Source: Nocardia nova NBRC 15556 (GTDB lineage: Bacteria; Actinomycetota; Actinomycetes; Mycobacteriales; Mycobacteriaceae). Taken from it: a DNA stretch of 64,000 bases. Below are positions 50,111-58,196 of this stretch, one piece after another (the first letter of the stretch is position 1; every line of letters begins with the position of its first letter). Both the position numbers and the translations under genes were made by a program. Under the pieces are notes generated by a model, which was not told where the DNA came from, searched no databases, and saw only the letters and a list, made by a program, of their open reading frames with translations. The stretch is from positions 174,125 through 238,124 of the forward strand of contig NZ_BDBN01000002.1 of NCBI RefSeq assembly GCF_001613005.1, given 5' to 3'.

Positions 50111-51616
50111 TCAGCTCGCGACCGGATCGATCACGATGGCGAACGCCTTGTTCTCGATACCGCCCGACCGGTCGAGCGAGATGAACTTCTGCTCGGTGTA
50201 CTCGTCGAGCGCATCCGGCCCGCCCTCGCGACCGAGACCACTTTCCTTGTAGCCACCGAACGGATACGCCGGATGGATCACGTGCCAATCGTTGACCCAG
50301 ACCATGCCGGCATCCAGCTGCCGGGCCACCTCGAGCGCGCGCTCCTCGCTGCCCCAGACGCCGGCCGACAATCCGTAGTTGGTGTCGTTGGCGATCTTGA
50401 TCGCCTCGTCGACCGAGTCGTAGGCCAAGACGGTGAGAACCGGCCCGAAGACCTCCTCCCGCGCGATCCGCATGTCGTTGGTGACGTCGACGAAAATGGT
50501 CGGTTCCACCCAGTAACCCTTGTCGAATCCGGGCGCGGACGGGACACGTCCGCCCAACGCGACGGTGGCGCCTTCCTCAGCCGCGATCTTGAAGTACTCC
50601 ACGATGCGATCGCGCTGTACCCGGGATGCGATCGGGCCGATATGGGTGGCCGGATCGAGGGGGTCACCGACCTTCAGGGTCGAGGCGCGCTCGACCAGGC
50701 GGCTGACCACCTCGTCGTAACGGCTCGCAGGCACCAGCAGCCGGGTCCCCGCCTCGCATGCCTGACCGTTGTTGGCCATGCAGGCGAAGAGTGCGCCGTC
50801 CACGGCGATATCCAGATCGGCATCGTCGAGCAGGACGTTGGCGCCCTTACCACCGAGTTCGAGGGTGACCCGCCGAATGGTCTGGGCGGACTGACGCAGA
50901 ATGCTCTTGCCGACGACGGTCGACCCCGTGAATGCCACCTTGCGGACATCCGGGTGTCCCGCGAGGTAGGCGCCCACCGGATCACCGTCACCGGTGATCA
51001 CATTGAGCACGCCAGGGGGCAGGCCTGCTGCTTCGAATTCCTTGGCCAGCTCGAGGGCGAGTAGCGGTGCGTGCTCATCCGGCTTGAGCACCACCGTATT
51101 TCCGGCCGCGAGCGCCGGCGCGATCTTCCACACCGTGGTGAGCAGCGGGATGTTCCACGGGACGATGGCCGCAACCACGCCCAGCGGCTCGCGGCGCACG
51201 ATTCCGACCGCGGGGACCGGGCCGATCTCCGGACCGCTGGTCTCCCATTCGTAGTTCTCCGCCAGCGAGGCCAGATACTGGATCTGCGCCACCGACAAGC
51301 CGACATGCAGCGCGCCGGTGATACGGATAGTGGCGCCGTTCTCCTGGGTCTGCAGCACCGCGAGTTCGTCGATGCGACCGCCCAGCCGGGTGGCGACCTC
51401 GTTGAGCAGGGCCGCGCGCTCGGCCGGCGGCGTGCGCCGCCAGGTGCCCTCTTCGTGCGCCGCCTTGGCCGCGGCCACCGCCTGGTCGACCTCGGCGACG
51501 CCACCCTTGGCGACCGTCGCGACGAGTTCTTCGGTTGCGGGACTACGGATTTCGTAGATGTCGCCGGTGTCGGTCCATTTGCCGTCGACGAACAGTGAGT
51601 AGTGGGGGGTACTCAT
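50111..51616 (-). CDS. NAD(P)-dependent aldehyde dehydrogenase
   Basis: This 501-residue protein is a complete aldehyde dehydrogenase: VAAIVPWNIPLLTTVWKIAPALAAGNTVVLKP, the cofactor GSTVVGKSI, catalytic Glu in LELGGKGANVLLDDADLD and the catalytic Cys in NNGQACEAGTRLLVP, ending with FGGYKESGLGREGG. It would oxidise an aldehyde, probably one made by the oxygenases or aldolase of this region, to the acid that the next ligase can activate. ATG 51616 has AGGAG upstream. It follows the ligase gene by 47 bases. Confidence 0.93.
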   Translation of the reverse strand: MSTPHYSLFVDGKWTDTGDIYEIRSPATEELVATVAKGGVAEVDQAVAAAKAAHEEGTWRRTPPAERAALLNEVATRLGGRIDELAVLQTQENGATIRITGALHVGLSVAQIQYLASLAENYEWETSGPEIGPVPAVGIVRREPLGVVAAIVPWNIPLLTTVWKIAPALAAGNTVVLKPDEHAPLLALELAKEFEAAGLPPGVLNVITGDGDPVGAYLAGHPDVRKVAFTGSTVVGKSILRQSAQTIRRVTLELGGKGANVLLDDADLDIAVDGALFACMANNGQACEAGTRLLVPASRYDEVVSRLVERASTLKVGDPLDPATHIGPIASRVQRDRIVEYFKIAAEEGATVALGGRVPSAPGFDKGYWVEPTIFVDVTNDMRIAREEVFGPVLTVLAYDSVDEAIKIANDTNYGLSAGVWGSEERALEVARQLDAGMVWVNDWHVIHPAYPFGGYKESGLGREGGPDALDEYTEQKFISLDRSGGIENKAFAIVIDPVAS

Positions 51617-51663
51617 CGGTTACTCCTGATGTGATGTGAACCGTCGGATATGGCGCGGGCGCG

Positions 51664-53229
51664 TCATCCGATTTGGCGTTCTCGCCCTTGCCAATACGGC
51701 GCGCGGATCGCTTTCTTGTCGACCTTGCCCGCCGGATTCACCGGCACGCTGTCGACGAACTCGACCGTCTTCGGCGCGGGAACGCTACCGAGCGCGGCCT
51801 TGACATGGTCGATCACTTCGCGCTCGGTCAGCCGCGCCCCCGGTTTCACGACGACCACGGCATGCACGGCTTCGCCCCATTTCTGGTGCGGTACGCCGAT
51901 CACCGCCGATTGCGCCACCGCCGGGTGGGTAGCCAGCGCATCTTCGACCTGTCGCGGAAAGACATTGAATCCACCGCTGACGACCATGTCCTTCTTGCGG
52001 TCGACGATGTAGAGGAAGCCGTCCTCGTCGAGCCGGCCGATATCGCCGGTGTGCACCCACCCGTCGCGTACCGCTTCGTGATTGCGGGACGAGTCGAGAT
52101 AGCCGAGCATCTGGCCGAGCTGTTTCGAGCAGATCTCTCCCACCTCGCCGACCGGCAGCGGCTGATCGTCCTCATCCTGAATGCTCGCCCGCACCTGGAA
52201 CATCGGTCGCCCCGCCGATGCGAGGCGGTCGATCCAGACCTGCGAGTCGAGCCGGTGCTCGTTCTTACGCAGGCACGAGACGTATCCCTGCTCGGTTCCG
52301 GCGTAGGTCTGGATGAAAATCGGCCCGAAGACCTCCAGTGCCTCGCGCAGCCGCTCGGGCGTGATCGGCGACCCCGCGTAGATCATGGTCTGCAACGACG
52401 ACAAGTCTCGTTGTTCGCACGCCGGATGATCCAGCAACAGGTAGATGATCGTCGGAACCACCGCTGTCGCGGTGACGCCGAATCGCTCGATACTGCTCAG
52501 CAGACCGTCGACTTCCAGCCCCGGCAACATGACGTTCGTACCACCGCGCACGAACGTCGGCATCACGAAGATCTGGCTGAAGTGGGTCAGCGGCGCACCG
52601 TGTGCGAAGACCTCGCCGAACCGGATGTCACCGATCTCGAGTCCCGCCGAGATGCTGTACTGCGCCCAGGTGAAGTGGGAGTTCACCACACCTTTCGGCT
52701 CCCCGGTGCTGCCCGAGGTGAACAGGACATACGCTTCGTCGTCCTCGAACAGCGCCAGTTCCGGCCGGGTCGTCGGCTGGGCCCGGAAAAGTTCCGAATA
52801 GTCTTGTGCGTCATTCGGATTCGATTCCGGGCTGCCGCCGATCCGAATCAGGTTCTGCAGTTTCGGCAATTGGCCCCGGATCGCGGCGACCTTGTCGTCG
52901 AACTGCGCGTGGTAGATCAGCGTGGTGGCGTCGGTCTGCGAGAGATTCGATCGGAGTCCCTCGGCGGCCGATCGCGTCGGCAGTTGGACGAGCACGCCGC
53001 CGGCCGCCCATATCCCGTGTTGTGTCGGGATGAACTCCAGGCAGTTCGGCAGCAACAGTCCGACTCGTTCGCCCTTCTGCAGACCCAGCGCGACCAAGCC
53101 GTTGGCCACGCGGTTACGCCATTCGCCCAGCTCCCGGTATGTGACAGACCGGTCGCCGTCGATGATCGCCACCGAGGTGGAGTAATAGGTGCACGCCCGA
53201 TCCAGGACGTCCGGCAACGTACCCCACAT
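51664..53229 (-). CDS. AMP-forming acyl-CoA synthetase
   Basis: This 521-residue protein has P-loop LFTSGSTGEPKGVVNSH, YAGTEQGYVS, GWVHTGDIGRLDEDG, the hinge IVDRKKDMVVSGGFNVFPRQVE and the catalytic Lys region VPVNPAGKVDKK. It makes a CoA thioester. It lies between a SnoaL-like gene (2 bases upstream) and the aldehyde dehydrogenase gene, so an aldehyde-to-acid-to-CoA sequence is suggested. The start is ATG 53229. Confidence 0.91.
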   Translation of the reverse strand: MWGTLPDVLDRACTYYSTSVAIIDGDRSVTYRELGEWRNRVANGLVALGLQKGERVGLLLPNCLEFIPTQHGIWAAGGVLVQLPTRSAAEGLRSNLSQTDATTLIYHAQFDDKVAAIRGQLPKLQNLIRIGGSPESNPNDAQDYSELFRAQPTTRPELALFEDDEAYVLFTSGSTGEPKGVVNSHFTWAQYSISAGLEIGDIRFGEVFAHGAPLTHFSQIFVMPTFVRGGTNVMLPGLEVDGLLSSIERFGVTATAVVPTIIYLLLDHPACEQRDLSSLQTMIYAGSPITPERLREALEVFGPIFIQTYAGTEQGYVSCLRKNEHRLDSQVWIDRLASAGRPMFQVRASIQDEDDQPLPVGEVGEICSKQLGQMLGYLDSSRNHEAVRDGWVHTGDIGRLDEDGFLYIVDRKKDMVVSGGFNVFPRQVEDALATHPAVAQSAVIGVPHQKWGEAVHAVVVVKPGARLTEREVIDHVKAALGSVPAPKTVEFVDSVPVNPAGKVDKKAIRAPYWQGRERQIG

Positions 53230-53231
53230 GG

Positions 53232-53735
53232 TCAGGAACCGACGAGCGTCGACGGATCGAAGCCCTCGACCCAGTACTCGGGAGTGATGATCGGTACGCC
53301 CAGCTCCTGCAGCACAGGAGTGTCGTTCCAGTAGGTCGTCTCACGCGCGATCTTGCCGTCGGCGTCGAGCTGGTGCCAGGTGATGCCCTGGGTGGTCAGC
53401 GTCTTGCCGCCGGTCGGAACGCCGCGGTAGGTCTCGAGTCCCTCACCGGTCCACTGCCAGCGGATCACCACCGCGGGGTTGCCGCCGGCGCCGGCCACTG
53501 CGAAGGTCTCGAAGACATCGAAGCGGTGGGTACCGACGCCGTTGGCCGGATTTGTATTCGCGAACGGCGCCAGGCGCGGCTCGAGCTCCTGCTTGGTGAT
53601 CGCCGTGGACAGCACGTGGTCACGATCGGCGTGATCGTCGTAAACCAGGTCGTCGGCATACAGCTCGACCGCGGCCGCCGTATCGGTGGTCAGCGCCTTG
53701 GCCCAGCGCTGGGCGTGGTCTTCGTGGGTGCTCAT
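53232..53735 (-). CDS. SnoaL-like / NTF2-fold protein
   Basis: This 167-residue protein starts with QRWAKALTTDTAAAVELYADDLVYDDHADRDHVLSTAITKQELEPRLAPFANTNPANGVG and has the WQWTGEGLETYRGVPTGGKTLTTQGITWHQLDADGKI block, a SnoaL/polyketide-cyclase-like cone fold. It is similar along its length to the next protein (53766-54218), including the GVPTxGK...GITxHxxxxDG segment, so the two come from a duplication. Members are isomerases, hydrolases or carriers; function unknown. It ends two bases before the ligase start. Confidence 0.78.
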   Translation of the reverse strand: MSTHEDHAQRWAKALTTDTAAAVELYADDLVYDDHADRDHVLSTAITKQELEPRLAPFANTNPANGVGTHRFDVFETFAVAGAGGNPAVVIRWQWTGEGLETYRGVPTGGKTLTTQGITWHQLDADGKIARETTYWNDTPVLQELGVPIITPEYWVEGFDPSTLVGS

Positions 53736-53765
53736 GATTCGGATTCCCTTCGGAGAGTTCGCGGT

Positions 53766-54218
53766 TCAGGCGTTGGCGAGCGACTTGGTCACCGAACGTG
53801 GCTGGATCGGCTGGCCCAGTTCGGCGGCGGCGGTGGCGACATCCCACAGGCTCGCCTCCTTCACGATCAGGCCCTCGTCGTTGTAGACGTGGAAGGTGAT
53901 CCCGCGAGTCCCTGGGACCTTGCCGTTGGTGGGCACACCGACGAACGCGGTCGCGGTGGGCGCCTCCCAGGTCCACCGATAGATCGCGGACTTCTCGTCG
54001 CCGACGACCTCGTCGATCCGGAAATTGTTGATACCGATGCCGTTCTCGGTGTCCTTGTTCGCGTAGGGCGCGAAAACACGCAGCAATTCTTCTTTGTCAG
54101 TGATCTTCTGACCGAGAATCGGGTCCTCGAAAACAAACTCGTCGGCATAGAGCGCCACGATTGCCTCCGGGCTCTCTCGGAAGGCCTTCAGCCATTTGAT
54201 CGCAAACGTATGACTCAT
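53766..54218 (-). CDS. SnoaL-like / NTF2-fold protein
   Basis: This 150-residue protein has the cone-fold start KWLKAFRESPEAIVALYADEFVFEDPILGQKITDKEELLRVFAPYANKDTENGIGINNF and the WTWEAPTATAFVGVPTNGKVPGTRGITFHVYNDEGLIVKEASLWD half. It is a paralogue of the gene 30 bases downstream. It is the first gene of the minus-strand operon and is divergent from the SCP2 gene across a 381-base region. A heterodimer of the two paralogues is possible. Function unknown. Confidence 0.78.
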   Translation of the reverse strand: MSHTFAIKWLKAFRESPEAIVALYADEFVFEDPILGQKITDKEELLRVFAPYANKDTENGIGINNFRIDEVVGDEKSAIYRWTWEAPTATAFVGVPTNGKVPGTRGITFHVYNDEGLIVKEASLWDVATAAAELGQPIQPRSVTKSLANA

Positions 54219-54599
54219 GAAACTTCGCTCTCCCTCGGTTCGTCAGGAACACCTTCAAGGTATTGCGACCCACATCACTGATTCGACTTCCTCTCGGAGG
54301 AAAAGCACCGCCCTAAGGGGGGATGCCGGGTCGGGCGCACCGAGGCAACCACCTGCCGGCAGCGCGAAATCTGGCCGGAACGGCAATTAGCGCCGTTGCC
54401 GGCCGACCGGCCGCACCCCAACCGGCGTCCGGCCGGCGCCACCACCCGCACACGTGTACTCACGAACGCGGTCATCTCGTCCGTACCCCGGAATTTCTCC
54501 CCCTTTGTTGGTCTCAAATCCCTCTTCCGGGAGGTGTGGCCGCATGCTCGCCGTTGCCAGACTGGGCTGCACACACTCGGAAAACAAAAGGGTTGATCC
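54219..54599. promoter_or_regulatory. Divergent intergenic region with a strong palindromic hairpin
   Basis: This 381-base gap separates the SnoaL operon from the SCP2 gene. No gene was recognised. A large inverted repeat lies at 54373-54404: GGCCGGAACGGC and GCCGTTGCCGGCC around the loop AATTAGC, with one bulged G. It has no U tract, so it is more likely an operator or mRNA leader structure than a terminator. CGCCGTTGCC recurs near 54549-54558. Promoters for both sides are inferred. Confidence 0.4.
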
Positions 54600-55013
54600 A
54601 TGAGCACCTTCAAAAATGCCGACGAGGTCTACACCTATATCGGCGGAATTTTCGATATCGCCACCAAGGAACAGGCGTTCGTCGAGGCGACCGCGGGCAC
54701 CGGTCTGGTCGTCAAACTGATCCAGACCGACCCGGACGCGGTGCTGGTCATCGACTTCCCGGGGCAGAAGGTTACGACCGGCGAAGCCGCGCGGGATCTG
54801 GACGCCACCGTGCAGCTTCGGATGTCGTCGGACAACAGCAATCGGTTCTGGCAGGGCAAGCTCAACTTCACGCTGGCCATGGCACAGCGCAAGGTCAAGC
54901 TCGACGGCAAGCGGTCGGTCGCGTTGAAGCTGCTGCCGCTGACCTCCGGATTGTTCGACGTCTACAAGAAGCTGCTCGTCGACAACGGCCGCGAGGATCT
55001 GCTGATCCGCTAG
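54600..55013 (+). CDS. SCP2-type sterol/lipid carrier protein
   Basis: This 137-residue protein is a single SCP2 domain: VVKLIQTDPDAVLVIDFPGQKVTTGEA, DLDATVQLRMSSDNSNRFWQGKLNFTLAMAQRKVKLDGKRSVALKLLPL. Such domains bind sterols, fatty acyl chains or acyl-CoA in a hydrophobic tunnel and hand them to enzymes. It is the first gene of a two-gene operon with the acyl-CoA dehydrogenase-like gene, to which it may deliver substrate. The ATG at 54600 has a weak AAAGGG upstream. Confidence 0.9.
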   Translation: MSTFKNADEVYTYIGGIFDIATKEQAFVEATAGTGLVVKLIQTDPDAVLVIDFPGQKVTTGEAARDLDATVQLRMSSDNSNRFWQGKLNFTLAMAQRKVKLDGKRSVALKLLPLTSGLFDVYKKLLVDNGREDLLIR

Positions 55014-55059
55014 AAACCCCCTCTCCCCCACCATTTCTCACCCCAATCAAGGAGCAGAC

Positions 55060-56298
55060 ATGCTGAAACCGGATATGACCGACGAAGAATTCCAGCCGCA
55101 CTTCGAGAAGGCTCGACAGGTCTCGGAGTTCTTCCGGGAGATCGGACCGGAGTACGACGAGAAGAACACCTTCGCCTACCCGTCGATCAAGGCGTTCAAG
55201 GACTCGGGCCTGGGTGCGCTGCCGGTGCCGAAGGAATTCGGCGGCCTGGGCGGAAGCCTGCTGCACGCCTCCAAGGTGATCAGCGAACTGTCCAAGGGGG
55301 ATTCGGCGATCACCCTGGCCTACAACATGCACTACATCATGGTCGGCATCGCCGGCAGCCTGATGAGTGAGGAGCAGAACAAGTACTGGCTGGGCCGGGT
55401 GGCCGACGGCGACCTGATCTTCGGCCCCTTCTCCGAACAGCGCGCCGGCTTCAGTGGCCTGGCCGATATGAAGGCGGTCCCCCAGCCCGAGGGCGGCTGG
55501 CGGCTGTACGGCAAGAAGACCTGGGGCACGCTGTGCGAGGCCGCCGACATCATCACCACCAATGCGACCATCACCGACGCCGAGGGCAACCTGCCCGAGG
55601 ATTTCCAGGAGCGGGTCAACGCCGAGAGCTTCTTCATCGGCGATTTCAAGGTCGACGAGAACGGCCAGGGCGACGGCATCCGGATCGAAAAGACCTGGAA
55701 CGCTTTGGGTATGCACGCCACCGGCACGCAGACCATCCACTTCGAGGGCTACTACGTTCCCGCGGAGGGCTTCATCTGCGAGTGGCGTACCGGCGCCTTC
55801 GGTGTGCTGGAGTGGGCCTCGCTGATGTTCGCCAGCATCTACCTGGGCATGCAGTACCGCGTCCTCGAGGAGTCGCGGGCAGTGCTGTCGAAGAAGACAC
55901 TCGGTGCCACCTTCGGCGCGATCGTCGCCCAGGACACCAAGGTCGCCAATGTGGGCCACATCATCGACGGCATCGGCGATATGGCCTCGCGCGTCGAGAT
56001 CAGCCGGCGAGTGCTGTACCAGACCTGTCAGGAACTGCTCGACGGCAAGGACGACGAGTGGCCGCTGGAACTGCGCTTCCCCTACATCGGCTTGGCCAAG
56101 ACATTCATCGCCGACAACGTGCTGCACATGACGCGGCACGCCATGAGCATGGTCGGCGGCTCCTCGTTCCGCAAGGGCACCGTCTTCGAGCGTCTCTACC
56201 GTGACGCCGCGGCCTCGATGTTCCAGCCCCTCAACGGCGACCAGTCCCGCACCTACATCGGTGAATTCCTGCTGCAGCCGGAGGAACTCGCCGACTGA
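55060..56298 (+). CDS. Acyl-CoA dehydrogenase-family flavoprotein
   Basis: This 412-residue protein has the acyl-CoA dehydrogenase fold (GALPVPKEFGGLGGSLLHASKVISELSKGDSAITLAYNMHY, the long C-terminal helices with MSMVGGSSFRKGTVFERLYRDAAASMFQPLNGDQSRTYIGEF). The beta-domain motif is unusual (GPFSEQRAGFSGLADMKAV in place of SEPxxGSD). Features of this kind are seen in dehydrogenases of the DszC/HsaA-like and related hydroxylase group as well as divergent FadE proteins, so desaturation or hydroxylation are both possible. AAGGAG precedes the ATG. It is paired with the SCP2 gene and followed by a strong terminator. Confidence 0.82.
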   Translation: MLKPDMTDEEFQPHFEKARQVSEFFREIGPEYDEKNTFAYPSIKAFKDSGLGALPVPKEFGGLGGSLLHASKVISELSKGDSAITLAYNMHYIMVGIAGSLMSEEQNKYWLGRVADGDLIFGPFSEQRAGFSGLADMKAVPQPEGGWRLYGKKTWGTLCEAADIITTNATITDAEGNLPEDFQERVNAESFFIGDFKVDENGQGDGIRIEKTWNALGMHATGTQTIHFEGYYVPAEGFICEWRTGAFGVLEWASLMFASIYLGMQYRVLEESRAVLSKKTLGATFGAIVAQDTKVANVGHIIDGIGDMASRVEISRRVLYQTCQELLDGKDDEWPLELRFPYIGLAKTFIADNVLHMTRHAMSMVGGSSFRKGTVFERLYRDAAASMFQPLNGDQSRTYIGEFLLQPEELAD

Positions 56299-56316
56299 CA
56301 GCAGTAGTCCGAACGG

Positions 56317-56354
56317 AACAACCCCCGGCCGAGCGGCCGGGGGTTGTTTTTTTT
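56317..56354 (+). terminator. Rho-independent terminator
   Basis: A perfect 14-bp stem (AACAACCCCCGGCC at 56317-56330 and its complement at 56335-56348) with the loop GAGC runs directly into a tract of T residues to 56354. It lies 19 bases after the acyl-CoA dehydrogenase-like stop. It is the most typical intrinsic terminator in the window. Confidence 0.93.
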
Positions 56355-56365
56355 CATCTTCGTCG

Positions 56366-56452
56366 TCACTGCGGGGGAAGGTGGCCTCGGATGAGCAGCC
56401 ACGCGATCGCGGTGACGAGGTGCCGGATGGGGTCGACGAGATCGATGATCAT
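56366..56452 (-). CDS. Possible 28-residue hydrophobic peptide at the end of the mce operon
   Basis: A short ORF starts at ATG 56452, five bases after an AAGGAG ribosome binding site, and ends with TGA at 56366-56368. It lies 24 bases beyond the MceG stop in the same direction. It would encode MIIDLVDPIRHLVTAIAWLL and eight more residues, with an amphipathic or short membrane-spanning middle. No family is recognised. It may be a small membrane subunit or an unimportant ORF; the well-spaced ribosome binding site is the main support. Confidence 0.45.
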   Translation of the reverse strand: MIIDLVDPIRHLVTAIAWLLIRGHLPPQ

Positions 56453-56476
56453 GGAAACTCCTTGCCGGGCAACGTA

Positions 56477-57472
56477 TCAGGCCGACAGCCCGGCCGGTTC
56501 GAAAGTGTCCTCGATGGCCCGGCGAGCCTGCGCGGGCAGGGTGTGCAAGATAGCGCGCACCCGTTCCTGGCGGCGGGCCGCGGCCTGCCGGAAGGGCATC
56601 CCCGGGGTGGGTTGCATCTGCGCCACGATGCCCTCGATATCTTCCACGCCACCGGCGTGGTGACCGGCGTCCACGAGCGCCTGCTCGTGCGCCATCTGGG
56701 CCTCGTCCTTCTCCTCGCTCATGCCGATCGGGCCGATCATCCGGCCGTTGAGGAACTGCCTGACCACCGGCTCGTCGCTGGTGAGCAGTACCTCGCGCGG
56801 CCCGAACATGACCAGCTCCCGGCGAAACAACATGCCGATGTTGTCGGGCACGGTGCGAGCCAGGTTGATGTTGTGGGTGACGATCAGGAAGGTGGCATCG
56901 ATCTGGGCGTTGATATCGAGGAACAACTGGCTGATGTAGGTGGTGCGGACCGGGTCGAGTCCGGAGTCCGGCTCGTCGACCAGGATGATCTGCGGGTCGA
57001 GGACCAGCGCTCGCGCCAATCCGGCGCGCTTGCGCATGCCGCCCGAAATCTCGCCCGGCAGTTTGGTTTCCGCGCCGGCCAGACCGACGAGATCCAGCTT
57101 TTCCATGACGATCCGGCGGATCTCGGATTCGGGCTTCTTCGTATGCTCGCGCAGCGGGAACGCCGTGTTGTCGAACAGGGTCATCGAGCCGAACAGCGCG
57201 CCGTCCTGGAACAGCACGCCGAACAGCTTGCGGATCTCGTAGAGTTCCTTCTCGCTGCACTCCAGGATGTCGGTCCCGTCGATCAGAATCGAGCCGTACT
57301 CCGGCCGCAGCAACCCGATGAGAGATTTCAGGAACACCGATTTGCCGGTACCCGAGGGCCCCAGCAGCACGCTGACCTCGCCGGGCGGCAACGTCAGCGT
57401 CACATCACGCCAAATCGTCTGCGGTCCGAACGATTTCGTCAAACCCTCGACACGGACTTCGACACCACTCAT
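56477..57472 (-). CDS. mceG: MceG/MlaF-type ABC transporter ATPase
   Basis: This 331-residue ATPase has Walker A GPSGTGKS (about 39-46), the Q-loop VLFQDGALFGSMTLFDN, the signature ISGGMRKRAGLARAL, Walker B PQIILVDEPDSGLDP and the H-loop VTHNI. SGGMRKRAGLAR is the form seen in MlaF/Mkl proteins that power Mce lipid importers. The C-terminal 80 residues after about 245 form the extra tail common to actinobacterial MceG. It is encoded 34 bases downstream of the Mce-associated genes, so it very probably energises this Mce system, together with YrbE permeases that must lie beyond the window. Confidence 0.92.
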   Translation of the reverse strand: MSGVEVRVEGLTKSFGPQTIWRDVTLTLPPGEVSVLLGPSGTGKSVFLKSLIGLLRPEYGSILIDGTDILECSEKELYEIRKLFGVLFQDGALFGSMTLFDNTAFPLREHTKKPESEIRRIVMEKLDLVGLAGAETKLPGEISGGMRKRAGLARALVLDPQIILVDEPDSGLDPVRTTYISQLFLDINAQIDATFLIVTHNINLARTVPDNIGMLFRRELVMFGPREVLLTSDEPVVRQFLNGRMIGPIGMSEEKDEAQMAHEQALVDAGHHAGGVEDIEGIVAQMQPTPGMPFRQAAARRQERVRAILHTLPAQARRAIEDTFEPAGLSA

Positions 57473-57506
57473 GATGACTTCTCCTTTGCCTGCGATGCTC
57501 TGGCGC

Positions 57507-58196
57507 TCAGAACAGCGGATCGAATCGGTTGATCAGCCAGCGGCCGCCCACCTTGGTCAGTCCCACGCGCAACGCGTTCTGCGACTGTGACGGTGCCGGA
57601 TTGCCTGCGACAGTGGTGGTCTGATCGATGTAGACGATCACCGTCGCCTGGTCCTTCGACACCGATTCCACCGCCGATCCCACGGGCGCCGCCTGCATCG
57701 TCACCTTTTTCTCCTTGGCGGCCGGCGCGACCACGGTGTCCGCCAGCTTTCCGTAGGTTTCGAGAAAATCGCCGGTCAGTCGCGTCTTGGCGGCCGCAAG
57801 ATCCTGATCCACCGTTTCCGGTTTGTAGGACAGCACCGCCACCGCACTGTCGGAGGCGGCCTTGGCGACGGTGTCGCGGGAGTTCGCCAGATCGCGGTCG
57901 GCGGGCTGCTGGATCAGCGTTTGCAGCGAAACCAGCACTGCCAGAGCGACAATCGGCGGGGCAGCGGCCGGCAGAAGCCGGCGTCCGCCGTTGTCGCGGC
58001 GGCGCAGCACCGCGTTCCAGCCCGCGAAGCCCAAGGCGGCCGCGACGACCACGCCGCACACCACCTCCATCCAGAGCGGACGCCCCAGCACGGAGGTGAT
58101 CATCAGCCCGGCCGCGGCCACGATCGCCACTGGAACGAGATCGGCCGCGACCGAGGCCATTCGGCGAAGATAGCGGGTAGAGGTCTGGATGATCAT
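57507..58196 (-). CDS. Mce-associated membrane protein
   Basis: This 229-residue protein has two N-terminal hydrophobic segments (VPVAIVAAAGLMITSVL and VCGVVVAAALGFAGWNAVL), a third (PPIVALAVLVSLQTLI), then a periplasm-facing domain with AVLSYKPETVDQDLAAAKTRLTGDFLETYGKLADTVVAPAAKEKKVTMQA, ending KVGGRWLINRFDPLF. That pattern is typical of Mce-associated (Mas) proteins, which help to assemble or stabilise Mce complexes. Its ATG overlaps the preceding stop (ATGA). It is the last of four such genes. Confidence 0.87.
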   Translation of the reverse strand: MIIQTSTRYLRRMASVAADLVPVAIVAAAGLMITSVLGRPLWMEVVCGVVVAAALGFAGWNAVLRRRDNGGRRLLPAAAPPIVALAVLVSLQTLIQQPADRDLANSRDTVAKAASDSAVAVLSYKPETVDQDLAAAKTRLTGDFLETYGKLADTVVAPAAKEKKVTMQAAPVGSAVESVSKDQATVIVYIDQTTTVAGNPAPSQSQNALRVGLTKVGGRWLINRFDPLF

